Positions 34,507-41,874 of a DNA stretch of 64,000 nucleotides are shown here, in pieces. Source of the stretch: Rhodococcus sp. (in: high G+C Gram-positive bacteria) (GTDB lineage: Bacteria; Actinomycetota; Actinomycetes; Mycobacteriales; Mycobacteriaceae); assembly GCF_023264675.1 (NCBI RefSeq), contig NZ_JAHFVG010000008.1, positions 1-64,000 of the forward strand, read 5' to 3'. Each line of letters begins with the position of its first letter. Position 1 is the first letter of the stretch. Made by a program: the position numbers and the translations under genes. The notes under the pieces are model-generated. The model ran no database searches. It worked only from the letters and a program-made list of their open reading frames with translations, and was not told where the DNA came from.

Positions 34507-35460
34507 ATGCAGATCCGAACACTGGCGCTCGCTGCGGCAGCACTGTGTGCGCTCACCGTGAATCCAGCAATCGCGTCGGCCGATGATCTCGGTCCCTCGC
34601 TGACCGTCGACGACGATCGACTCGACTCGGCGCTCACCTGCACCACCGATCTACATGGGGTAGATCGAGATCCCGTGCTGCTCACCCCGGCGTTCGCGAC
34701 CGATCAGCAATCGTTCGGGTGGAACTATCTGAAATCGTTACCGGCACTCGGCATTCCGGTGTGCAGCCTCTCATTGCCCGACGACGGCTACGCCGACCTG
34801 CAAATTTCTGCCGAATACGTCGTCCACGCCGTGCGAAAGATGGCCGCCGAAAGCGACCGAAAAGTAGTGATGATGGGCCACCAGCACGGTCCGCTCAACG
34901 AGCTGTGGGCGCTGAAATTCTGGCCGGATCTTCCTGCACTGGTATCCGATTTCATCTCGCTCGCGACGCCGTACAACGGCACCGACTCGGCCCGAAACGG
35001 CTGCGACAGGTCGCAGAAGTGCCCACCGGCCAACTGGCAGATCGCCACGGGCTCGAACTATCTGAACGCACTCGACGAGCGCCCATTGCCCGAGGGACCC
35101 GACTACACCTCGATCTACACGAAATTCGACGAACTCATCTACCCGCAACCGCATGCCAGCACTCTGGTCGGTGCTACGAACATTGCAGTGCAGGACGTTT
35201 GCCCGCTCCGGCCGGTGGAGCACTTCTCGATTCTCGCCGACAACGTGGCCTACACCATCGTGCTCGACGCCCTGGAGCACGACGGCGCTGCCGTGCGATC
35301 CAGGATTTCGAAAGATCTCTGCTTCACCACAACCATGCCCGGGCTCGAACCCTCTCTCGACGATGTGTCCGACAACATCGAATACTTCGCCGGAGTACCC
35401 CGGCACTTTCTCGAGGATTCGGTCACTGCCGAGCCGGACCTGGCGTCGTACACGCGGTAG
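34507..35460 (+). CDS. Secreted lipase-like protein lacking the serine nucleophile
   Basis: A 317-residue exported alpha/beta-hydrolase of the lipase type that resembles Candida antarctica lipase B. The signal peptide (MQIRTLALAAAALCALTVNPAIASA) is cleaved near residue 25. The family pattern PVLLTPAFATDQQSFGWNYLKSL and VCSLSLPDDGYADLQISAEYVVHAVR is clear. The nucleophile elbow, normally G-x-S-x-G, reads G124-H-Q-H-G128 (codons GGC CAC CAG CAC GGT). An Asp/His pair could remain (FDELIYPQPHAS, PVEHFSIL). It is probably not a serine hydrolase, or it is a pseudoenzyme. Confidence 0.82.
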   Translation: MQIRTLALAAAALCALTVNPAIASADDLGPSLTVDDDRLDSALTCTTDLHGVDRDPVLLTPAFATDQQSFGWNYLKSLPALGIPVCSLSLPDDGYADLQISAEYVVHAVRKMAAESDRKVVMMGHQHGPLNELWALKFWPDLPALVSDFISLATPYNGTDSARNGCDRSQKCPPANWQIATGSNYLNALDERPLPEGPDYTSIYTKFDELIYPQPHASTLVGATNIAVQDVCPLRPVEHFSILADNVAYTIVLDALEHDGAAVRSRISKDLCFTTTMPGLEPSLDDVSDNIEYFAGVPRHFLEDSVTAEPDLASYTR

Positions 35461-35466
35461 TTGGGC

Positions 35467-35907
35467 CTACACGGCGAGGAGATTCTCGAGTGCGGTGAGC
35501 GCGATCCCCCAACCGGCGGCAGTGCCCTCGTACTGCTCCGGGGTGAGGTGTCCGCCGGTCTGACTGAACTGCATCTCGGTGCCGCCGTCGACCTCGGTGA
35601 GGATCACCGTGAGGATTTCGCGCTCGTCACCCGGTTCGTCGGTCAACGTCATCACCAGCTTGTTCGGACGGTCGACCTCGAGATACTCGCCGCGAAAGTG
35701 GAAGTCGGGCATCTCGTTTCCGCCGAGCACGGTGGCCTTCCACGTGCCGCCGGGGCGGACATCCATCTCCACCGAGTCGAGCGGAACCTCCATGTCGTCA
35801 CCACCCCACCAGACGGCGAACGACGACGGGGTGACCCAGGCATCGAACACAGCCGCGGGGGATGCAGCGAACGTGCGGTTGACGTAGGAGCCGGTTGTCT
35901 CAGTCAT
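35467..35907 (-). CDS. AHSA1/SRPBCC-domain protein
   Basis: A 146-residue START-fold protein of the AHSA1 group from ATG 35907. It shows VNRTFAASPAAVFDAWVTPSSFAVWWGGDDMEV at the start, DVRPGGTWKATV in the middle and the C-terminal GTAAGWGIALTALENLLA. It overlaps the upstream ArsR gene by 8 bp. The ArsR-AHSA1 pair is a widespread two-gene module; the ligand is unknown. Confidence 0.9.
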   Translation of the reverse strand: MTETTGSYVNRTFAASPAAVFDAWVTPSSFAVWWGGDDMEVPLDSVEMDVRPGGTWKATVLGGNEMPDFHFRGEYLEVDRPNKLVMTLTDEPGDEREILTVILTEVDGGTEMQFSQTGGHLTPEQYEGTAAGWGIALTALENLLAV

Positions 35908-36238
35908 GGGAGTTGCCCTTCTGTTCTTGTGTGAGGTGTTGTTCCAAAGCGTCGAAGCTGTGTTCCCAGAACCTGCGGTACCCGTCGATCCAGTCGGCCG
36001 CGGATTCGAGCGGAGCCGCGTCGAGGCGTGCCGGACGCCACTGAGCGTCGCGTCCACGGGAGATCAGACCAGCGTTCTCCAGTACCCGAAGGTGCTTCGA
36101 CACAGCGGGCAAACTGATGTCGAACGGTGCGGCGATGTCGTTCACCGTCGCTTCACCCCGCGACAGTCGCGCCAGGATCGCGCGCCTGGTGGGGTCGGCA
36201 AGCGCCGAGAACGTCGCACTCAGTTGGTCCGTCGGCAT
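35900..36238 (-). CDS. ArsR-family regulator of the ArsR-AHSA1 module
   Basis: A 112-residue winged-helix repressor. ATFSALADPTRRAILARLSRG, VNDIAAPFDISLPAVSKHLRVLENAGLI and the SDR167-like C-terminal stretch ADWIDGYRRFWEHSFDALEQHL are all typical of the ArsR-AHSA1 type, which is not a metal sensor (no Cys or His pairs). A perfect palindrome AACCGATCGGTT lies 12 bp upstream of its start. Confidence 0.92.
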   Translation of the reverse strand: MPTDQLSATFSALADPTRRAILARLSRGEATVNDIAAPFDISLPAVSKHLRVLENAGLISRGRDAQWRPARLDAAPLESAADWIDGYRRFWEHSFDALEQHLTQEQKGNSHD

Positions 36239-36250
36239 GAGTAGATATTA

Positions 36251-36262
36251 AACCGATCGGTT
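36251..36262. promoter_or_regulatory. Candidate ArsR operator
   Basis: AACCGATCGGTT is a perfect 12-bp palindrome within an AT-rich stretch (TATTAAACC...GGTTATTTAA) 12 bp upstream of the ArsR start codon. Autoregulation is the likely use. Confidence 0.5.
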
Positions 36263-36315
36263 ATTTAAGCGCAAGGTTAAATGCGCGCGCAGTTTTTGCC
36301 GGGTCTAGAGGTCAT

Positions 36316-36377
36316 CCGCGCACCTTCCAGCCGTTTGCGCGCTCTGCAACGTGCGCCGATCCCCACAACCTGCGCGA
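36316..36377. repeat. 62-bp intergenic repeat, copy 1
   Basis: This element matches 39244-39305 at 54 of 62 positions with no gaps. Its ends CCGCGCA and TGCGCGA are near-inverted repeats. It lies in the divergent ArsR/GNAT promoter region, upstream of the GNAT gene. It is not coding on either strand. Confidence 0.8.
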
Positions 36378-36450
36378 ATCGCGGGTTCGCGATACCGAAG
36401 GCGAACGAAAACCACTCGACGGCAGACGATCGGGGCTGCACCATGAGCCT

Positions 36451-37206
36451 ATGGATCCGACGGTCTCTACTCTTGCCGAACGCCCCGATCTTGCTGATGC
36501 TGTTGCCGCTATGCCGAATTCATGGCCGACCTTCATGACGAAGGATCCCATTGCGTCGATGTACTACACCCCGCGAACCATCACGAGGTTCGGCGACTAT
36601 GTGCTCGCCTGCCAGGATGCGACTGGTCCAATGATCGCATCGGCGTATTCGATTCCGATCTATCTCCCCCACGGCGAATCGCTTCCCGCCGATGGGTGGG
36701 ACGGCGCCATTCGGCGTGGACTCCTGGATGAAGGCGCTCCGAACGCTGTATGCGCTCTCGAGATCTCGGTTGCTCCCAAGAATCAGGGCCACGGATTGTC
36801 GGCGAGAATGCTCGCCGAGCTCAGCAGCAACGCCGCACGACTGGGCTACGACCAGCTCGTCGTGCCGCTCAGACCCAACGGCAAGAAAGACATTCACGAG
36901 CCGTTGGCGACCTACGTTCGTCGAACAGGATCCGACGGATTGCCGGTGGATCCCTGGCTGCGAGTCCATGTCCGTGCCGGTGGTGTAATCGAGAACGTTG
37001 CACAGCGGTCGATGGTGATACCCGGAACCCTTCAAGAGTGGCGTGCATGGACAGGCCGCCCGTTCGACCGGACCGGGCCTGTCGACGTTCCTGGGGCCCT
37101 CATGCCGGTGTGGTGCGACTTCGAACACAACGCAGCTGTGTACACCGAGCCGAACATCTGGGTTCGGCATCTGTTGCAGGGACCCGAACTCCGATCAGTT
37201 CGGTGA
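36451..37206 (+). CDS. GNAT-like N-acetyltransferase
   Basis: A 251-residue protein. The central acetyl-CoA-binding region is seen in AVCALEISVAPKNQGHGLSARMLAELSSNA (~105-130), where QGHGLS fits the Q/RxxGxG/A loop of the GNAT fold. An N-terminal part (YTPRTITRFGDYVLAC) and a C-terminal tail ending WVRHLLQGPEL extend the core. The substrate is unknown. Its last 12 bp overlap the convergent membrane-protein gene. Confidence 0.8.
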   Translation: MDPTVSTLAERPDLADAVAAMPNSWPTFMTKDPIASMYYTPRTITRFGDYVLACQDATGPMIASAYSIPIYLPHGESLPADGWDGAIRRGLLDEGAPNAVCALEISVAPKNQGHGLSARMLAELSSNAARLGYDQLVVPLRPNGKKDIHEPLATYVRRTGSDGLPVDPWLRVHVRAGGVIENVAQRSMVIPGTLQEWRAWTGRPFDRTGPVDVPGALMPVWCDFEHNAAVYTEPNIWVRHLLQGPELRSVR

Positions 37207-37560
37207 AAATCCGCCGATGTCGAGCGAAATCCACAGCAGAGCAAGCGGCGTGAAACACAGAGCGAAGGCGACGGCCAGCGAGACGACGCTCCACCGAGCG
37301 CGACGCCAGCGCCACCAGGTGAGACCACACAGACAGTAGAAGACCACGGGCGGACTCGCCCACGTCAGCCAATAGGCGACGGGAGGTCCAGGCGCGCCCG
37401 ATCCGCGGTCCTTGACCGGCACTGCAAAAATTGGCAGGAGTTCGGGGGCGCTCCGCAACGCCCACCAGGCCGAAAACACCCCCAGTACACTTCCGACGAT
37501 CACCCCGAGGAACGGTCCGACGAACACACTGTCTTCACCGCCACGGTCTCGGCTCACCAC
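37195..37560 (-). CDS. Small membrane protein
   Basis: A 121-residue protein with three hydrophobic segments (~12-32, 62-80, 90-112) and Trp-rich loops (TWWRWRRARW). No family is recognised. Its start is 3 bp after the epimerase stop on the same strand, so it is probably the third gene of the TetR-epimerase operon. Confidence 0.7.
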   Translation of the reverse strand: MVSRDRGGEDSVFVGPFLGVIVGSVLGVFSAWWALRSAPELLPIFAVPVKDRGSGAPGPPVAYWLTWASPPVVFYCLCGLTWWRWRRARWSVVSLAVAFALCFTPLALLWISLDIGGFSPN

Positions 37561-37563
37561 CGG

Positions 37564-38496
37564 TCAGCCGAGCGCGACGGGCAGCAAGCCCCGCGGAGTC
37601 TGCTGGGCGATCTCGGCGAGGGCATCGGCCAACAAGGGATAGTCGAAGCGAAAGCCACTCTCGGTCAATATCCCTGGATCAACCCATCGACTCTTGAGCA
37701 CCAGCTCTGCCTCCGTACGGATCACCCGAGCTCCGAGCTGCAGCAACCACGCAGGCGTCGGGACTCCGCGGTTTCGGCCCAGCAGCGTCCGGACCTGCTG
37801 CATCATCTCCTCGTTGGTCACCGGAAATGGGGTCGCGACGTTGACCGGCCCCGAAATATCGCGGCACTCGACGAGATGGTCGATCACGCGCGCGACGTCG
37901 GCGACATGCACCCAGCTGAACATCTGGCGACCGTCACCCATCCGTCCGCCGAGGCCGAGCCTGGCCAGGTCGATCATCGGGTTGATCGCTCCGCCTCCCG
38001 CTCCCAGAACGATCGAAAGGCGAAGCGCCACCTTGCGTACCGGCACATCGGCGTCGAACATCTCGCGTTCCCAGGCCCGCGCAACCTCGACCGAGAAGCC
38101 GGTACCGATGTCGCCGGTTCGTTCGTCCATCGGTCGATCGCGCGAATCGCGGTAGATGGTTCCGGTGCTGGCGTTGACCCACAGCGCGGGGGGATTGCGT
38201 ACCTCGCCCAAGGCGCGGCCGAGCGACGCGGTCGTCTGCACGCGGGAGGACATGATGTCGTCGGCATTCTTCTTGCTGTAACGGCAGCTCACCGACCGTC
38301 CAGCCAGATTGATCACCAGGTCGGCGCCGTCGAGAAGTCTCACCAGGCCCCGCTGATCCGACCAGGTTGCATCGCTGGATGTTCCGCGGCCGATCGTGCG
38401 AACACGCACCCCGCGCTCCTCGTAGATTCGACTCAGAACCTGGCCTATATAGCCGCTGGCTCCGCAGATTACGACGCTGGACAATGAATTCGTCAT
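37564..38496 (-). CDS. TIGR01777/DUF1731-type NAD-dependent epimerase-like protein
   Basis: A 310-residue extended-SDR protein from ATG 38496, with GAAGGGT upstream. The Rossmann motif is VVICGASGYIGQVLS (GASGYIG at 11-17), followed by LVINLAGRSVSCRYSKKN and WVNASTGTIYRDSRDRPMDE, hallmarks of the TIGR01777 family. The C-terminal DUF1731 helix (VPTPAWLLQLGARVIRTEAELVLKSRWVDPG) is present. Function of the family is not established. It lies 2 bp downstream of a TetR gene, in one operon. Confidence 0.9.
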   Translation of the reverse strand: MTNSLSSVVICGASGYIGQVLSRIYEERGVRVRTIGRGTSSDATWSDQRGLVRLLDGADLVINLAGRSVSCRYSKKNADDIMSSRVQTTASLGRALGEVRNPPALWVNASTGTIYRDSRDRPMDERTGDIGTGFSVEVARAWEREMFDADVPVRKVALRLSIVLGAGGGAINPMIDLARLGLGGRMGDGRQMFSWVHVADVARVIDHLVECRDISGPVNVATPFPVTNEEMMQQVRTLLGRNRGVPTPAWLLQLGARVIRTEAELVLKSRWVDPGILTESGFRFDYPLLADALAEIAQQTPRGLLPVALG

Positions 38497-38498
38497 GA

Positions 38499-39164
38499 TC
38501 ACAACCCTTCTCGTGATGTCATTCGCGTCAGCAGACTTGCCACGTCGCCGACCAGGCCACGCGCTACCGGCAGTCTGGCAAGCTTCACCGACTTCGCGAC
38601 GATCGGAACGAGGCCGTCGACCAGCGCCCTGGTCCGCGCTCGCCCCTCCGACGAATCGGTCACCCAGTGCAGCGTGACTCCGAGGTACGCCATCCACAGC
38701 AGTGTCGGAAGGCTCTCGTTCAACGACGCTGGAATCTTCTGTTTCGACGACGCAAGCGCCGTCCGCATCAGGTCGACGGCCATGGTTCTGGCGTCCGACG
38801 ATTCCTCGGAGAACGGACTCGAACTGGATCTGGTGGGCAGCGCCAACTGAATGAAGGAGCCACCGAACGCATGATAGGGCTCCATGACATCGAGCCCTGA
38901 ATGCAGCACGGCACCAAAGTTTTCCGCCAGCGATCCACCGTCGACAAGAACAGTGAGCGCGTGTGTGCGGTGCTCGCGCTGGATCCTGACGTACAACTCG
39001 TGGACGAGTTCGTCTTTGCCTGCGAAATAGTAGTACGCGTTGCCCAGGGAGACACCGGCCTCGTCGGCGATCCGGCGCATGGTCGTCGCTTGAAAGCCTT
39101 CGTCACGGAACAGGCGCAGGGCAACGTCGACGACCTTGTCGCGCGTCTCTGTCGAACGAACCAT
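38499..39164 (-). CDS. TetR-family regulator
   Basis: A 221-residue regulator; ATG 39164 (MMVRSTETRDK) follows AAAGGTGG. The HTH (ATTMRRIADEAGVSLGNAYYYF) is at ~28-50. Two near-identical palindromes TTGAACRTGTTCAA at 39178-39191 and 39210-39223 precede it, so autoregulation of the tetR-epimerase-membrane protein operon is likely. The effector is unknown. Confidence 0.92.
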   Translation of the reverse strand: MVRSTETRDKVVDVALRLFRDEGFQATTMRRIADEAGVSLGNAYYYFAGKDELVHELYVRIQREHRTHALTVLVDGGSLAENFGAVLHSGLDVMEPYHAFGGSFIQLALPTRSSSSPFSEESSDARTMAVDLMRTALASSKQKIPASLNESLPTLLWMAYLGVTLHWVTDSSEGRARTRALVDGLVPIVAKSVKLARLPVARGLVGDVASLLTRMTSREGL

Positions 39165-39177
39165 CATCAACCACCTT

Positions 39178-39223
39178 TTGAACGTGTTCAAATCAGCGTA
39201 CGTCTAATTTTGAACATGTTCAA
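39178..39223. promoter_or_regulatory. Tandem TetR operators
   Basis: TTGAACGTGTTCAA (39178-39191) and TTGAACATGTTCAA (39210-39223) differ by a single base at their centres and are 32 bp apart, three helical turns. This spacing places two dimers on one face of the DNA in front of tetR. Confidence 0.65.
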
Positions 39224-39243
39224 GACGGCCACGAACCCTTTAT

Positions 39244-39305
39244 CCGCGCACCTTCCAGCTATTCGCGCACACTGCAACGTGCGCCGATCGCTACAACCTG
39301 CGCGG
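39244..39305. repeat. 62-bp intergenic repeat, copy 2
   Basis: Ungapped partner of 36316-36377 (54/62 identical). Its ends CCGCGCA and TGCGCGG are perfect 7-bp inverted repeats. It again lies in a divergent region, between tetR and the YbaB-like gene. Confidence 0.8.
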
Positions 39306-39432
39306 ATTGCGTCGAACCACTTCAGCACGCGTCGTCACGGCAGGCACGCGCATAACGCAGTCACCCCGCGAGCGTGGGCAACGCTGCTAATCTGACCGGG
39401 CGCCGGGGAGGGCGCAGGCCAGAGGGGGAGCG

Positions 39433-39825
39433 TTGTCGAACAGTCCTGAGGATTTCACTCCACTGACTCTGAAGGCTGCGCGTGTACAGAAGGCGCTACA
39501 GGCGGTGCGTGGGCTGGCGAGGTCGCAGCACGGCGAAGTGACGGTCGAAGTGTCGATCGACGGCCGAATCACCAATCTGTTTATGACGCAGTGGTTCTCG
39601 CAGCTTCCACCATCGGCAGGCGCCGAACTACTTGCTCGTACCCATTCCGCGGCCCTCGACGACGCCGAGATGGCCTCCGTCGAGATTCGTCGGGAATTGA
39701 CCGACGACTATCGGGTGGCGCGATTGCTGCAGAACATCACGACGGCTCCGCCTTCATCACCGCCACCGCCGGTTCAGCGAGAAGGCGACGACCCGCAGGG
39801 ATCGTCGATCTACGACCGCTGGTGA
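39433..39825 (+). CDS. YbaB/EbfC-like protein
   Basis: A 130-residue protein from TTG 39433, preceded by GAGGGGGAG. The first ~95 residues show the YbaB arrangement: a helix (LKAARVQKALQAVRGLARSQHG), a beta hairpin (EVTVEVSIDGRITNLFMT) and a C-terminal helix (AGAELLARTHSAALDDAEM). A proline-rich tail follows. Actinobacterial members occur near ESX loci; none is adjacent. A DNA-binding role is the family's, not shown here. Confidence 0.75.
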   Translation: MSNSPEDFTPLTLKAARVQKALQAVRGLARSQHGEVTVEVSIDGRITNLFMTQWFSQLPPSAGAELLARTHSAALDDAEMASVEIRRELTDDYRVARLLQNITTAPPSSPPPPVQREGDDPQGSSIYDRW

Positions 39826-39830
39826 TCGAC

Positions 39831-40616
39831 TCACCTCGCCCCGAAGAACATGAGAAGACCGTGTTCCGGGTCGACGGCATTGGTCACGTTGGCGACCACC
39901 ACGACGAGTGTGATCGCGGTGATGAGCACTGACGTCGACCCTGCCGCGGCGTACGTCCTGCGTTGTGCTGCGGACGTGATCGCGAATCGCCGCCACGAGA
40001 GAACACTTGCGGCACCCAGAGCCAGTGCCACAACGGTTCCCACCACCGCGAGAGCAACGTGGTAGCGAGAGAAATCCGCGATCATCACTGCCAGCGGGGG
40101 CGACGCCGACGGATCGCCGAGCGCCTGCGTGACCCGGACGAAGACGCTCTGCATCTCGGGGGTGCCGTCGGACGCGAGGAACGGCATCAAGGAGGAGAAG
40201 GGGGCAACAGCGCCTTGAATATTGGCAGCGACCAACACCGACGAGGCAAGAGCCAGAATGCTCGTGGCGAGAAACGGAACAAGGGATCGTGGGTTGGGCG
40301 CGCTCAGCGCAGTCCGCCACTGACGCGCACCGATCAGTGCGAGTACACCGAGCACCATCGCAGCGATGACGGCTTTGGCAAGGTGATATCTGAACCAGTA
40401 GTCGACGATGCTGGTCAGCGATGACGGTAGCTCCTCGCGATCGCCGTTCCAGTAGCCGACGAACTGCGTGGTGAATGCATCGGCAAGAGGCCCGCTGTCT
40501 CCGTAGCTGCCGTACTGCCCTCCCGCCAGAGCGGCCGGAGCGAGCACGAACGCGACAGTTCCCGCGATCACGACTGCCCACAGAAGCATCGAAACTCGGA
40601 ACGTGGACGAGCTCAT
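39831..40616 (-). CDS. Membrane protein of unknown function
   Basis: A 261-residue integral protein from ATG 40616 with AGGAGGAA just upstream. Five or six hydrophobic segments are visible (first helix MLLWAVVIAGTVAFVLAPAAL), with an extracytoplasmic-looking loop rich in Tyr and Gly (GGQYGSYGDSG). No family is recognised. It is convergent with the YbaB-like gene (5-bp gap). Confidence 0.75.
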   Translation of the reverse strand: MSSSTFRVSMLLWAVVIAGTVAFVLAPAALAGGQYGSYGDSGPLADAFTTQFVGYWNGDREELPSSLTSIVDYWFRYHLAKAVIAAMVLGVLALIGARQWRTALSAPNPRSLVPFLATSILALASSVLVAANIQGAVAPFSSLMPFLASDGTPEMQSVFVRVTQALGDPSASPPLAVMIADFSRYHVALAVVGTVVALALGAASVLSWRRFAITSAAQRRTYAAAGSTSVLITAITLVVVVANVTNAVDPEHGLLMFFGAR

Positions 40617-40870
40617 AGTTCCTCCTGAAGGCTGTCGGGCGTCATTCGAGCGACGTTCGAATTCCGTTAGACCGCGCACATCGTAGTCGTCCTCTCACAA
40701 CGCCGAGGCGGTCCGGCACGGCCGACATGCCCGGAACTGAACTCTCGGTGGACATCACCCGCGATGCCTCTCGGCCCAGGTCGGCGTACCGTGGCGTCGT
40801 CGATGCGCTCATGGATTCGAGTCTTCTGGCTTCCGCGGGGAGAGTCAACACAATGAAAGGGAGGTCGGCG

Positions 40871-41200
40871 ATGTTCAAGGTCATGGCGCTGCTCTACGCC
40901 CGCCCGGACGTCGGGCGCGTCGCGGTGATCGAGCACTACGAGAATCATCATGTGCCGCTGATTCTCGACCGGGCGCCTGCTCCGTCGAGCTATAAACGCA
41001 ATTACGCAGCGGACGACGCCTGGCGCGACCACGCCTTGCCCGACATCGTCACCGAACTCGTGTTCGCCGACCGCGCCACCTACAAGGCATGGGTCGCGGT
41101 GATGTACTCACCCGATTCGGGCATCGCCGACGACGAGGAGACGTTTCTGGATCGGTCGCGTACCACCTCGATGGTGGTCGACGAGTACATCAGCGATTGA
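40871..41200 (+). CDS. EthD-domain protein
   Basis: A 109-residue dimeric ferredoxin-like barrel protein from ATG 40871, chosen for the AAGGGAGG site just upstream. The EthD signature is clear: FKVMALLYARPDVGRVAVIEHYENHHVPLIL, then Y-K-R-N-Y and a strand region ELVFADRATYKAW, ending SMVVDEYISD. Related proteins act as small decarboxylase/dehydratase or cofactor-binding partners in degradation and polyketide pathways. No partner is adjacent. Confidence 0.87.
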   Translation: MFKVMALLYARPDVGRVAVIEHYENHHVPLILDRAPAPSSYKRNYAADDAWRDHALPDIVTELVFADRATYKAWVAVMYSPDSGIADDEETFLDRSRTTSMVVDEYISD

Positions 41201-41300
41201 CGAAACTACGCATTGCGCGGTGCATAGTCGAATCCCGTTCGCGCAGGAGAGGTCCGAGCGATCGGACCAGTCGAAGCACAGCGGGCGGTTACAACGCACG

Positions 41301-41762
41301 TCAGGAAGCGTGGAACTGCCCGCTGCTGGAGATGTGCGGCGTGGTTGTGGTGATGGTCAGATCGACCCGTCCCGGCCCGGTCTCGATCGACGCATAGGTG
41401 GAAGGACCGTCCCAACCGGATAACGCCCACTGCCTGCTGCCCGACTGACCGGTGTCGAGATTGCGCCAGTCGATCGTGCCGCTGACCGAGCACACACGCG
41501 AGACTCCGATGAAATGCGGAGTGAACTTGACGTAGTTGGGAGGATACGGGGCGTCGTAGTCCGAGCCGGCGCGAACGTCGACGTAGCCGACACACGCGGA
41601 CACCTGATCGGAATACAAACCGTGACCGACGGTGATGACGGGTGCGAAGTTGACGGTATCCGCCGTTGCCACGGTGCTCGACGCCAACAGAGCTGCCGCG
41701 GCGGCTATGCCGGCGAGAGAGACTCTGCCGATCCACTTTCGAGTAGATGTGAACGAGTGCAT
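41301..41762 (-). CDS. Small secreted protein, paralogue-like
   Basis: A 153-residue exported protein. The signal peptide has KWIGR, a hydrophobic core and cleavage near ATA|DTVNF (residue ~35). The mature part has two Cys (SACVGYV, SRVCSVSG) suited to one disulfide and a WRNLDTGQSGSRQW segment like that in the secreted protein at 31932. Function unknown. Confidence 0.75.
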   Translation of the reverse strand: MHSFTSTRKWIGRVSLAGIAAAAALLASSTVATADTVNFAPVITVGHGLYSDQVSACVGYVDVRAGSDYDAPYPPNYVKFTPHFIGVSRVCSVSGTIDWRNLDTGQSGSRQWALSGWDGPSTYASIETGPGRVDLTITTTTPHISSSGQFHAS

Positions 41763-41874
41763 GACAGCCCTTCCGTCGCCGGTGATGCTTCCTGATTCGC
41801 GATGGCACCTGCTTCCGTTACACCCCTCGGATCTTCTCGACTTTCTGTCGGTGCCTCGTTGTACCTTCCTTCAC

